64,000 nt of DNA, taken from assembly GCA_016618085.1 (NCBI GenBank), contig JABLTG010000027.1, positions 1,832 to 65,831 of the forward strand, given 5' to 3'. The notes under the pieces were generated by a model, which was given only the letters and a program-made list of their open reading frames with translations, was not told where the DNA came from and ran no database searches. Numbering within the stretch: position 1 is the stretch's first letter; the number at the start of each line of letters is the position of its first letter. The DNA is from Neovahlkampfia damariscottae. Taxonomy: Eukaryota; Heterolobosea; Selenaionea; Neovahlkampfiida; Neovahlkampfiidae. The position numbers and the translations under genes are program-made. Positions 8,232-19,575 of this stretch are shown here, piece after piece.

Positions 8232-10387
8232 TTAATTTAATAAATCAGCGTCAACGTCATCAAAGTCATCACCTTGAATCTTGAGTGTTTTTCCAGTATA
8301 TTTATGATAAGCCAATTCAAATTCTTTTTGTTTTTTTTCGACATCAGCCAATGAAGCATCACCTGCATCATCATCACACCAATCAGCAATTTTTTCAGCA
8401 ATTGAAACTAAAGCTTTATCAATACCAGGTTGTTCTGAAATATTTGTTGCTAATTCTGATAAAACCATTGCCTTTTTTGCAATCAATTGTAATGCTTTCT
8501 TATCATTAAGAATTGATTTTGTTGATTGAATTGATTTTTGAATATCATCTTCTTTCATATTTAATTGTTTTTCAATAACAATTTTATAAACATCTTGTGA
8601 ACCGTGAAGTTGAGCAGAAACTTGAAGAATACCATTTGCATCAATTTCAAAAACAGTGTCAAATCTTGGAACACCTGCTTTAGCCAATGGAATATTTTTT
8701 AATTGAAATTGACCCAAAAAATGATTATCTTTTACAAGATGATTTTCACCTTGATAAACTGGAATAGTAACTTCTTTTTGATTATCATATAATGTTGTGT
8801 AAATCTTTTTTTTTTTAATTGGAATTGCTGAATTCTTTGCAATGATTACAGACATTCTATCTTCTTTTCCAACTGCAATACCTAAACTTAATGGTGTAAC
8901 ATCAATTAATGTAATATTTTGTAACTTTTCTAATGCTGGATTTAATTGTACTGGTTCAGTTTCTTCTTCTTCTTCTGATTCAGGTTCTGGTTCAGGTAAT
9001 GGTTTATTTTTTATTTTGTCAACTGAAATTTGTTCTTGAATAATTTGTTGTGTTGATGACATATTGAATCCTTTTGCTTTAATTTCATCTTCTAAAATTC
9101 TATCTTTTTGAAATGGCGCTAAAATAGCTCCTTGAATAGCAGCACCTATAGCTACAGCTTCATCAGGATTTACTTCTGTATTTAATTTCTTTCCATTGAA
9201 CTCTGCTTGAAGTAATTCTTGTATTTTTGGAATACGTGTTGAACCTCCAATCAAAATGATTTCATCAATTTCATCTTTTTCAATTTCTGCTGCTTTAAGG
9301 ACATCTTGTACTGGTGCCATTGCTGCTTCAAATCTTTTTTTACAAGCCTTTTCAAATTTTGCTCTACTAAGTTTAAATGATAAATCTTTTCCTTCAGCTA
9401 AATCAGGAATAGCAATTTCAGTTTCAATTGAAGAAGAAAGAAAATGTTTTGCTTTTTGAGCTTGTTCTTTTAATCTACGTAATGCTCTTGGATTTCCACT
9501 AATATCAACACCTTGTTTTTTTTTAAAATCATTGACGCATAATGTTACAATCTAAAGATTGAAAAATGAAAAAGTTTTTGACTTACATCATTATCAAAAT
9601 CTTGACCTCCTAAAAAGTTGTTTCCATTTGTTGCTTTGACTTCAAAGATACCTTCATTAAGTTCTAATAAAGAAACATCTAAAGTACCACCACCTAAATC
9701 ATAAACAAGAATTGTAAGATTCTTGTTTAATTTTTTTAAGCCATAGGCTAAAGCTGCAGCAGTAGGCTCATTAATCATTCTCATAACATAAAGACCTGCA
9801 ATTTTAGCAGCATCTTTTGTTGCTTGACGTTGTGAATCATTGAAGTATGCTGGAACTGTAATAATTGCATTTGTTATTTTTGCGTTTAATTTTTTTTCAG
9901 CAATTGCTTTCATTTCAGCTAAAATAAGAGCAGAAATTTCTTCAGGACGGAATTCATGTTTTGATTTTCTATAGTCAACTTGGAAAAGTGGATTTGTACC
10001 TTCTTTACTTTGTGTAACTGCAAAAGGCCATAAATTGGAAAGTTCTTTAATTTCTTCTGTTTCTTGTGATGTTTCACCAGAAAATTTTTTTCCAATAATT
10101 CTTTTTGAATCATAAACTGTGTTTTTTGGATTTTGAATGGATTGATTTTTAGCTGGTTCTCCAACTAAAACTTCTTTATCTGTAAATCCAACTACAGATG
10201 GTGTAGTTCTTGATCCTTGAAAATTTTCTAAAACTTCAGGTCTTTCCTGTTGAAAAATGTTAATTGTTTTGTTTGTTTCTACGCTTGATTCAGTCCAAAC
10301 TGCTACACAAGAATAAGTTGTTCCAAGATCGATTCCAATAACAACCTTATCTTTTTTTCTAGCTTTAGGGTTTTTGAATTTGCTCAT
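8232..10387 (-). CDS. Hsp70-family chaperone with an acidic insertion before the interdomain linker
   Basis: Two exons, 9587-10387 and 8232-9551, with a 35-nt intron; about 706 residues. The ATPase domain has [38 protein letters not shown] and [14 protein letters not shown]. The substrate domain starts after VTPLSLGI. Between the ATPase domain and the linker lies an extra segment of about 60 residues, rich in Glu and Pro, not found in standard Hsp70s. The C-terminal lid is short, and the protein ends without EEVD or KDEL, so it is not a canonical cytosolic Hsc70 or BiP; there is no obvious targeting peptide. I placed the start at ATG 10387 rather than a TTG at 10426. CCAAT sequences lie just upstream (TTGGCCAATG near 10434 and CCAAT near 10459). 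Confidence 0.9.
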
Positions 10388-10547
10388 TTTCGTTGTTTGT
10401 TTTTTTGAATGACGTTGATAAGTCAAAAGTTGGCCAATGGGGTTTTCTAAATTGATCCAATCAAAAGTTAGAACAGACAGTAATTTCTCCGAAATTGAAT
10501 TTCCAACAAGGAGGATGCAATTTAATCAACTCAATTAATGAATCCTT

Positions 10548-13423
10548 TTATTTTTTACAAACAACTTCAAGAAATTGAAAAAATTCTTTCACTTTGTCAT
10601 CAGAATCACAATCTAAAGATTTAAATTTTTCTAATACTTCTTCACGGATTATCATTTGATCTTTTTCTTTTTCAGATTCAATTTTTTCAATTGTAAAATT
10701 GTTTTTTGTTTGATGTGAAATATAATCCGATCTTGCCTTTTAAACTTGTCAATCAAAAAATAAAAGAATACCAACACCTCTTTTGGAATTCCAGCAATTT
10801 CAGCACAAATTACACCATAACTTGGAATGATTTTTCCCTTTCCTAATTTATAGAGAAATATGACATCTTTTGAATTCACAATATCTTTTTCAACAAGAAC
10901 TTCCATTGTATGAAATTGAATCAAGGGATTATCTATGTCAATCAATTTATGTTCAAGAATTTCTGTGAAATGTGTTGTACAAAATATTTTTGGGATTTCT
11001 TCTTTTTTCTTTGCAAAATATTGAAGAGTGCTTGAAAGTAGTGCAATTCCATCTATTGCTAATGTTCCTTTTCCAAATTCATCAATCAATAATAATGATT
11101 TTGAAGTTGATGATTCTATCATTGTATTCATTTGAATGAGGTCAATGGCGAATGTACTTTGATGAACACTGATACTATCTTTGCTATAAATAGTCAATAT
11201 TAATGTATTGTAATTACGAATGAATTCTTGTAAATATTCTATCAGTTAATCCTATTAACGCTTTATCACAAGGAACAAAAGAACCTAAATGTGCTAAATA
11301 AACGATTAAAGCAACTTGTTTGAGATAAACTGATTTTCCAGAACAATTTGGACCTGTAATGATATTTAAACGTGAATTTGAAGTGACATTGGTGTCGTTT
11401 GGAATGAAAGTGGAAACAACCATTTCTTGAAGTGGATTTCTTCCGTTAACAATTGATAAACGATTTTCTTTTGTCATCTTTGGTCTTGTATAATTGTATT
11501 CTAGAGAACATAGAGTAAATGAAAGAAGACTAAAATTAGTTTAAATTTCTTTTACCAATCCAATTCAGCAATTATTTTTGCAATTGACAACACTTCAGTT
11601 GAATAATTAATTACAAATTGTTCAAGCTAAAATTCAATTTTAAAAAAGTTACTTTGTGCAAAATTGAGTTTTCTTTATCAACAATGAAACCATGAATATC
11701 GCCTAAATTTTGATCTAAATCTGTAGTTGTTTCTGATTTGAAATAAACAATTTCATCAGACATAAACTATTTTGAATTTTAATAAAATTAAAAAAACATG
11801 AAAAGTTAGTCCAGGAACAAAGTATTCAGATGAATTTTCATGAAATTCTGATTTTTGAATTGCCACTAAATATCCCAATTGTGGAAAAAAAACGACACTT
11901 AAGTCATGAGAAAAATCATCATTTTGAAGAGATCTCTCTTTTTCAGCAATTACAGTCTTTTAAAATGAGTAATTTACATTTACAGTAAATCTTACTAAAA
12001 ATTCTCCAAGTCCATCATAAGTTTGTTTTGCTTTGTCCAATTCATCATCAATTCCAGGGAAAATAGAAATTCTGTTCATTGATTTTGATTCTCTAAAATC
12101 GATAATTGATGATATAGCTTTTAAAACATGTGTAACTGCATCATTTGAAGGTAGTTTATATAAGATTGATATTTTGGATTCATAATCTTTTTTTTTCATA
12201 TCATCACATAATTCAACAATTTCATTATATGCAGAGAGTGTCTTTGAAAATTAAAAAAAAAAAAAATAAAAAAACTTTTTCAAAATTGGACCAGTCATTC
12301 ACTGTTGCTGTTCCTTCTTGAATTCTTTTAGCAATTCTTCCAATATCTTTAACTTCTTTGATGTTTTTTCTTAATTCTTTGATTATTTCTTCAAACTGTG
12401 AATCTTGAAAAAATTCAATGGTATCCAATCTTGTTTCAATGATTGTTAAATCTAATATTGGTTGAAGAAACCAATCTCTCAATAAAGATTTTCCAATTTT
12501 CGACTTTGAATTAAATGAATTGTTTTCTTACAACTGTTTTATCCATGATTCCAAATAAACTTAATCCTTCTTTTGCTACACCAATTGACATTGTACTTGC
12601 TGGATGTTTATCAACTAAATTGGTAAATTCAATAAAAACGAAAATACGTTTAAAAATGGAGAGGGATTCAATTGTATTCAAATCTAATTGTAGAAATCCT
12701 TCACTAAAATCAAAATTAATTCCTTCAATAAACTTACAAAGGAATATGAACTATTTTTTTTATACAGTCAAAACATTGATCATCAGATGAGATTTGTCCA
12801 AAATAAGTTGAATTTTCTTTGATAAAAGTTAAAATACCTCCTGTTGCTCTGACCATTTGGTGATTTTCTGAAATATCTATTGAAGAAAGACCCCATAAAA
12901 AATCATTGTCAAAAATTCTTTATATTAGAAATATTAAATTAAATTACTGTTCTTTATTCTTTTTTTGAAGTGTTTGATTCACTTGCGAAAGTAATTTTTT
13001 AGCATTTTCAAAATTAAAATTAGTCGCTTTTAATGTTTTAAAATTGACTTCTTCTTCAGATCCAATAACTAATTTCATTAATTTAAGTTTTCTAGAAAAC
13101 CTGGATTTCTTAAAGAATCTACGAAAGATTTTTCTGATTTATAGGAAGTAATTATAAAATTTGGTTTGAATTGAAATTTGACTATGGATTATTATTTTGT
13201 AATTATATACCAAATTCCAACGAATTATAGCTTTCATTTTCATAAGTTTCGCCCCAACTTAAAGTTCCAGTGCTTGAATTAAAATGAGCAACACCAAGTC
13301 TAATTTTAAATGAAATTATTCTCACCTTCCTTTATGGAATACTGTTGACAGAATCATCTAAATATTACAAAATATAAATCGAACAGGATTCATTTCTTCA
13401 AATTCGTCTTCGCTCTCTTCCAT
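10548..13423 (-). CDS. MSH5: MSH5, meiotic MutS homologue
   Basis: A heavily split gene (ten or more introns, several only 26-29 nt). Recovered exons give [17 protein letters not shown] at the N-terminus, IIGxSYK-like connector sequence, a lever region (12.0-12.5 kb), then [20 protein letters not shown] (Walker A), [10 protein letters not shown] and [19 protein letters not shown] (Walker B), and IFCTTHF. The GxSVYLKQV and DEFGKGT blocks, and the absence of an MutS mismatch-recognition domain, point to MSH5. MSH5 pairs with MSH4 to stabilise recombination intermediates in meiosis. One unresolved frame change occurs near 13095-13105, which could be an unusual intron, an error, or real decay. 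The start is ATG 13423 and the stop is at 10548, following a lysine-ended tail. Confidence 0.85.
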
Positions 13424-13511
13424 TTTTTTTTCGTATTTGTTTTGATTCGTCAAAAATTGGACAAATTAAAATCATCTTTAGTTTCCAAATAAAAAACAAC
13501 TCAACCAATTG

Positions 13512-13769
13512 ATGTATGAAGAAACTGACTCAGAAGAATTAAAAAATGAGCTTGAAAATAAGAGAAATTATTTTGGAAAACTGATGGAAGAAACTGAAAA
13601 AAAAGAAAACATTTTAGATTATTTGGATGATGAAAAAGAGATAGAAACAACTGAGAAAGAGCTTGAGATTATGTACAAAGAAATGGAAAAAGCAAAGAAA
13701 GAACTTGAAGATGTAATGAAAAAAATTGAAAAAATAACTGAAGATAAAATGATCATCGAAGAATTGTAA
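13512..13769 (+). CDS. Small acidic coiled-coil protein
   Basis: An 85-residue intronless ORF starting at ATG 13512, immediately after a CCAAT (13505-13509). It is almost entirely Glu, Lys and long-chain hydrophobics, with a heptad-like pattern (ELEIMYKEMEKAKKELEDVM), so a single long coiled coil is likely. It shares the 88-bp divergent intergenic region with MSH5. I recognise no family. The composition is low-complexity, but the ORF has a proper start, stop and promoter-like box. Confidence 0.45.
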   Translation: MYEETDSEELKNELENKRNYFGKLMEETEKKENILDYLDDEKEIETTEKELEIMYKEMEKAKKELEDVMKKIEKITEDKMIIEEL

Positions 13770-13941
13770 ACATTTCAATGAACTCAATCTTTTGAACTAT
13801 AAAATATTTCAAGGTATTTTTCACTTCACATGCTCAATTAGGTAAAACAACTGTTTCTCCCATTCATTTTTTTTTCAGATTTTCTTGGATGAAGTTGGGG
13901 AGAATAAACGTTTATTCAATTTTCTACGAAGGAAACAAACA

Positions 13942-16900
13942 TTAATTTATCATATCTTGTAAATATATTATTGCAATATCAATTGAATTACAATTTTGAT
14001 CAACGCAACATCTTTGTATTAATTCAAGAAATGTTGGAGGATATTTTTTTTTCTTTTTCAAATTCTGAACAAAAGTTGTATCAATATTTTCAGATGAAAT
14101 GACACCAGAATTCGCAATGAAAGCCAATATTAACCCAAATTGATAAATATCAATTATATTTTCACTTCCAACAGGCTTTAAATGGAGTATTGAACCAATT
14201 TTGTTGAGAGCATTTTTTCCCAAATTTCCAATTTTTGGAGTTCCGTTTTCTATGTAGATTGTATTTTCATTGATAATTTCATCTGTAATTCCTTGAGAGT
14301 GTAAATATTTAATTCCCATAGCAATTTGTTTTAACATTTCTATTAATTGTTTCATACTTAATTTTTGGTAGTAATCTTTAAATGTTGTTGATTTTTTATT
14401 GAATATTTGAATTCTTCCTTTATCGATCTTGTATCCAATAATTGGTTGAATATTTTTGTGTTTCAACATTGATAATTTTAACATATCTCGTTTGAACTCA
14501 TTCATTTTACTATTATCTAAAAATTGTAAATCAATTTCTATTTCAATATTCGAAATTAATTGTGAATTAAACTTTCCTAACTCAAAGGAAGTCAAATTTC
14601 CGATTTCTAAATTTTCAATTCTGTCTTTGTTTAATAATTCATTGAATATATCAAAGTTATTTTCAATCAATTCAATTTTCAAATTTTGATATTTTTCTTT
14701 TTCAAATAATGATTTCAAATTCTTGAATGTGATTTCATTTATTTTATAAATTTCATTGTATCTTTTGAAATCTAATAAATAAGCAAATAATCTGTCTTTG
14801 ATATTCAAATCTAATACTTGGAATTCTATATAATTTTGATATATTTCTTCAAATGTTTCAATGATCAAATAATTTAACAACATTGAAAAATCATTTTTTA
14901 TGATTTTTGATTTTTCTATTAAATTTTCAACAACATTTGATAAGAAATGATTTTTGTTTTTTTTGTAATTCTCAATTCTTAAACTTCCAATTTTTGTTGG
15001 AACGAAATTTTTTTTGTCATTAAAATCATCGTTGGTGAAAAAAATATCTTCAAAAGAAGAGAAATCAATTAATATATTTTCAAAACGAAGATTTTTTGAG
15101 GATACAATAATCTCACCAAATGAATTTTTCGAAGACATCTATTTTTCATGTTTAAATAATCAAAATGAACCCTTACGATTTTAAAATCGGTTACATTGAT
15201 AAAATGAACAAAATATGAATGTTTTTGATATGAATATTGTTTAATTCTTTGATTTGAAAATAGTTGTTTCCAAGCCACACCATAATTTTCCAAAATTTGT
15301 CTTGAAAACCAAGTAGAAATTTGGCAATACTCTTTTGATAAATCCCTTTCATTCAATGGAATATTGAAATACAAAAAGGTAACATTCTCTTGATAAATAA
15401 ATATAATCCTTGTTTTTGAATTTAATATTTTTGTAAATAAAATGATATGGCTAATATCTTGACATTCATTTGGGAAATCACCTAAAATTGAAATTATTGG
15501 TTTATTTTCATGATCTTTTTGTGATTGTTTTTCGATGTCAAAAAATACTTTTTTGAATATTTTCTTATGACAAAATAAACATTCATCTGATATGTTTTGA
15601 TTTAATCTTTGATGACAATTCATGCATAACATATGTTTACATTTGAAATAGAAAACTTGATTCTTATTTTCTTGACAAATTGTACATAAATTCTCAGGAA
15701 ATTGTTTTTCTATTTTTGAGAAATGATTATCCAATAATTTCCATTTCTTCAGCAATTTTTCATCTAAATTTATTTCTTTTAATAATTCTAAAATATTATT
15801 TTTTGATGAAACTAATTTCAAATATTCCCCTTTCAAAATTGAAGAATCATTTTGATTTCCATATTTATTTTTGTATTGTTCCAAAATCATTTTGAAATCT
15901 ACAAATAGAGTTGAATCATCAAGGGTTTCATTTAAATTCCTTTTACTTGGTTTCTTTGAAATTAAATTCTCCAAGAATTTTTTCCATTGAATGAATGAAA
16001 AGTTGTTTTGCAAAATTAAATATTTACAAGAAATTACAAAAGAATGTAAATATCCTTGGTTTGTATCATTTTCTTTGAATGAGTGAAATAAACGAATTGC
16101 CTTTTGATAATTATGCTCTTTGATTTGATTTTGAAATCGAAAATTATTCTCCAATTGACTGGAATTTTGAATTAAAGCCTCTACATATTTAAACCAATCC
16201 TTCTCACAAAAATTCTTGGTATTTGGGAATTCTTTCAAATTCTCAATAATTTCTAAATTTAATTCATGTATTTTCTTATCAAAATATTCGCCGTTTATTT
16301 GTGAAATTGGAAGTTCAAAGATTTTAATGGAACGAAATAACTCTTCAAAAATTTTTAAATTAGTTGAATAAAATTGTTTTAAATCAACATCAATTATATT
16401 TTCTGAATCAATATGTTCCTTATTTAAAATAATAATCAATTCTGGAAAATGTGGTATCTCAATCTTTCTTGCTGCATCCAATAAAATATTAATAGTTTCA
16501 TCATTCATTCCAAAATCATCTTTTTCTATAATCAACAAAATTATATCACTGAAACTGTACAATAACTTTGGCATAATCACCCTATTAATATTTCTTCTTT
16601 GTTTGATTATTTTTTCAGATAAATTTTGATATTGAGCATCAAATGACTCAATATCAATAAATTTGATATTTTCAATTCCTTGTTTATTAAATTTTTCTTT
16701 AGTTTTTCTCTCAAATAAATGAATGTCTTTTGTTTTTGAAACTTCATCATTATCAGAACCAATATCAGGAAAATTCTTTTCTTTTTGGAATATAATTTCA
16801 TCAGATAATAATTCGGAAATTATTCTACTTTTACCAATTTTTGCTTTTCCAAATGTTGAAATTATATATGGTTTTTCAATATTTGATGATTTTTTTTTCT

Positions 16901-17321
16901 TTTCATCACAAATACTAGTGAACATTAGCTTGCAATCATTGTGTTCATCAAAATAAATCATTTTTGATTCTTCAACTGTTTTATTGTCCATTGAGTTTCT
17001 GTCAATAACAAATTTGATTTGAAAAGATAAATCACCCAGACATATTTCATTGATGGTGGTCAAAATTAAAGAAATTGGAAAACTTTCATAATAAGTTTCT
17101 GAAACCAAAGTACCATCTAAATTTTTGATTTTTATATCTTCTAAAGTTAATTCTGTTTCATTTTTTATCACTTTTATGATTTGTTCTAAAAAGTCGAAAA
17201 TTATTGTGTCTTCGTGGACTGTGAATTCATATTTTTCTTTTTCCGTTTTGAATTGTATCAATAATTTATGCAGTATAGGGTTCTGCCTGAAAACAAAATT
17301 TTTTGTTTTGTTTTTCTCCAT
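13942..17321 (-). CDS. Ubiquitin-like / large GTPase-like / RING finger / pseudokinase fusion protein
   Basis: Two exons, 15177-17321 and 13942-15138, joined in phase by a 38-nt GT-AG intron; about 1,113 residues. The N-terminal 100 residues resemble a ubiquitin-like fold. Residues of about 165-300 have a P-loop FGKAKIGKSRIISELL and an IDIESFD strand that could be the G3 motif of a GBP/RNF112-like GTPase. A C3HC4 RING follows (LCTICQENKN...CKHMLCMNCH...CLFCHK, encoded around 15575-15690). Exon 2 encodes a kinase fold (LKHKNIQPIIGY, MGIKYLHSQGI) in which HRDLKPxN is ITDEIINEN and DFG is NLG, so catalysis is unlikely. ATG 17321 is preferred over ATG 17402 because an inverted CCAAT at 17351-17355 fits the usual spacing. 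RING suggests ubiquitin ligase activity regulated by nucleotide. Confidence 0.75.
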
Positions 17322-17633
17322 CTGAGATTTTAAAAACAAAAAGGAATTTGATTGGACCAAATATACTTCTTTAGCAGCTAAAGAAAACATGCACAAAAAC
17401 ATGCAAAAACATTTTTTTTTTATTGATTCAGATTGTTCAGGATATCAATCCTTGAATTTGATCATTCAATTGTGGATAAAATTTAGTGTTTCACAATTTT
17501 TACAATTTCCATGTGACTGTCGATTTTCAAAACATATCTCATTTATAGATATATTTCACAAAAAATTTGTGGGGGGTTATGTTTTTGATGAATCTATATT
17601 CCAATTGGACAACCGAAAAACTGCCACAAAAAA
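17322..17633. promoter_or_regulatory. Divergent intergenic region between the RING-pseudokinase and homeobox genes
   Basis: 312 bases without a supported gene. Inverted CCAAT at 17351-17355 serves the minus-strand gene (30 bp from its ATG). At 17601-17608 an overlapping CCAATTGG lies 26-33 bp upstream of the homeobox ATG. Short ORFs inside are not convincing. Confidence 0.55.
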
Positions 17634-18035
17634 ATGGAAAATGACAACAGACTGAGCTTTGAAGGTGAATTGTTCTCCTTAGATAACATAATAACTGATG
17701 TATATGTAAAATCAGAAAAAGAAATAGTGGAGGACTTCAAAAATGAAACTCAAAATGCACTTTCAAACTTCAAACATTCAGTGGATTCAATATTCCAAGT
17801 TTGTGAACCCAAACCAGAAACTAAAAAGAGAAAAAGAACAGATAAAGACACAAAAGAACATCTTATGAATTGGCTTCACGAACATTGTGATTATCCATAT
17901 CCAGATGAATTTGAAAAAGAAGTACTTCAAAATGAAACAAACATGTCAAGAAGTCAAATTGACAATTGGTTCATCAATGCAAGAAGAAGATATTTACCAA
18001 AAAAAAATTCAACAAAAAAGAATATTCATCAATAA
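17634..18035 (+). CDS. TALE-class homeodomain transcription factor
   Basis: A 133-residue intronless protein. The C-terminal 70 residues are a TALE homeodomain: a basic start KKRKRTDKD, helix LMNWLHEHCDYPYPDEFEK with the three-residue loop extension and its PYP, and recognition helix SQIDNWFINARRRYLP, which matches the WFxNxRxR core. The N-terminal 60 residues are acidic and unassigned; no PBC, MEIS or KNOX domain is evident. The protein is nuclear and binds DNA. In many protists TALE proteins act in sexual or developmental switches, but nothing here shows that. The stop is 7 bp from the convergent RBR gene. Confidence 0.9.
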   Translation: MENDNRLSFEGELFSLDNIITDVYVKSEKEIVEDFKNETQNALSNFKHSVDSIFQVCEPKPETKKRKRTDKDTKEHLMNWLHEHCDYPYPDEFEKEVLQNETNMSRSQIDNWFINARRRYLPKKNSTKKNIHQ

Positions 18036-18042
18036 ATATCAA

Positions 18043-19521
18043 TTATTTGTTTACTCCCTCTAATAAATGATCCAGTCTTGTTTTAGCAACCTTTGCAGAA
18101 TTGATTATTGATTGTTTATCTGTTGCTTTATTTTCAAGTAAATATGATAACTCTTCAGTATTCGTTTCTAATTCTTGTTGTAAATAATCAAATAATGCTT
18201 TTTCATTTTTTCCAGTCAAAAAATAAGAATAAGGATAGGTGAATTTCAAAATCTTTCTACATTCAAATAACTGTTCCATTGCATTTATTAAATAATCAAG
18301 TTCTAAATAAGAACCTTTTTGTTTTTGCATTAATTCACTTCTCTTTTGTTCAGTTGATTTTCTTAATTTTTCTTCTAATTGTTCGGATTGTTCATGTGTT
18401 TTAAATCTTGTAAAATAAAACATATATTTTTCAAGCATTTGTCTTTCACTTTCTAATGATTCACTTTCTTGATATTTTGAACAAACATGAGCTGACATAT
18501 TATGATCATGTGGTCCTAGACATACCCAACAAAATCCATATCCACAAACACATCCAATATAATTACATCCTCCATTCTTTTCAATTGATTTATTACATTT
18601 TGGGCATGCTTTTGTGTTCTTTACAATAAAATGAGCTGTTGCACTATCATTTTCTCTTTTTGCTTCCCAATCCCTATAATGTTTACATGATAATGGTGCA
18701 TGTCCAATATCATTACATCGAAAACAAAAAATAGTTCCACATAAACATAAAACATTTGTTGAATTTGATGATGAAAATATAACTTTTTCACATTTTGCGT
18801 TGGGACACCATTTGAGATTTGGATCATCATCAATAAAAGATCTGATTAAATATTTGCTGTATTTTTCAAAAATTCCTTCTTCAACTGTTTTTTTTATCAT
18901 GGCTTCAGAAACAACTAAATTACATTTTGGAAATGGACATTTTAAAGTTAAACATTGAGGACCATCTTTAACACCAACTTCATTATAATTTTTCCAGCAT
19001 CCTTTACATAAAAAATGTTTGCATGGAAGTGAATACATTGAAATACCTTCAAAATCATCAAAACAACAAGAACATTCCATTTCATCATCAGTACCAACTA
19101 AAAAACTTGAATTTGCGTATTCTAGATCAATTCCAGTCATCTTTAAAACTTTCTTTGGCTGATCAAAACAATCCATTGTTAATCTTTTTTTTTTTTAAAA
19201 CAAAAGAAATTACTTTTCTGTTTTCCATTTATATGAACGAAGTAATGCACCACAAACTGAAAAAGGAATATCAAGTGTTTCACAAAGTTCTGATATGGTT
19301 TTCTTTTTTTCTGAAATTAATTCATCAACGTCTTTGGCTTCAAATAGTTTTTCTTTTTTTTTTACTTCACCAAACATTTCAGTTTCTTCAAAACCATCTT
19401 CTTCTTCTTCTTCTTCTTCCATTATTTCTTCTTCAAAATCTAAAATATAATCATCTCCAGGTGTGGGTGTAAAATCGTAATCTTCACTGATCAAATCTTC
19501 AGTTGCTATTTCCTCACTCAT
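18043..19521 (-). CDS. RBR-type E3 ubiquitin ligase, Ariadne-like
   Basis: Two exons, 19214-19521 and 18043-19183, with a 30-nt intron; about 482 residues. Exon 1 is an acidic N-terminus followed by a UBA-like segment ending in LLRSYKWKTEK, the Ariadne arrangement. Exon 2 has RING1 (CSCCFDDFEG...CKHFLCKGCW), the IBR (WCPNAKCEKV...CFRCNDIGH) and RING2 (CPKCNKSIEKNGGCNYIGC), whose Cys in GYGFCWVC region follows the usual catalytic CNYIxC block, and then an Ariadne helical domain. RBR ligases accept ubiquitin on RING2 before passing it to substrate. I use ATG 19521, 17 bp from an inverted CCAAT (19538-19542), not an upstream TTG. Confidence 0.92.
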
Positions 19522-19575
19522 TCCCAAAAGCAATTTGATTGGAACAACTTAGAATTATTTTTAGAATTTGAAGTT

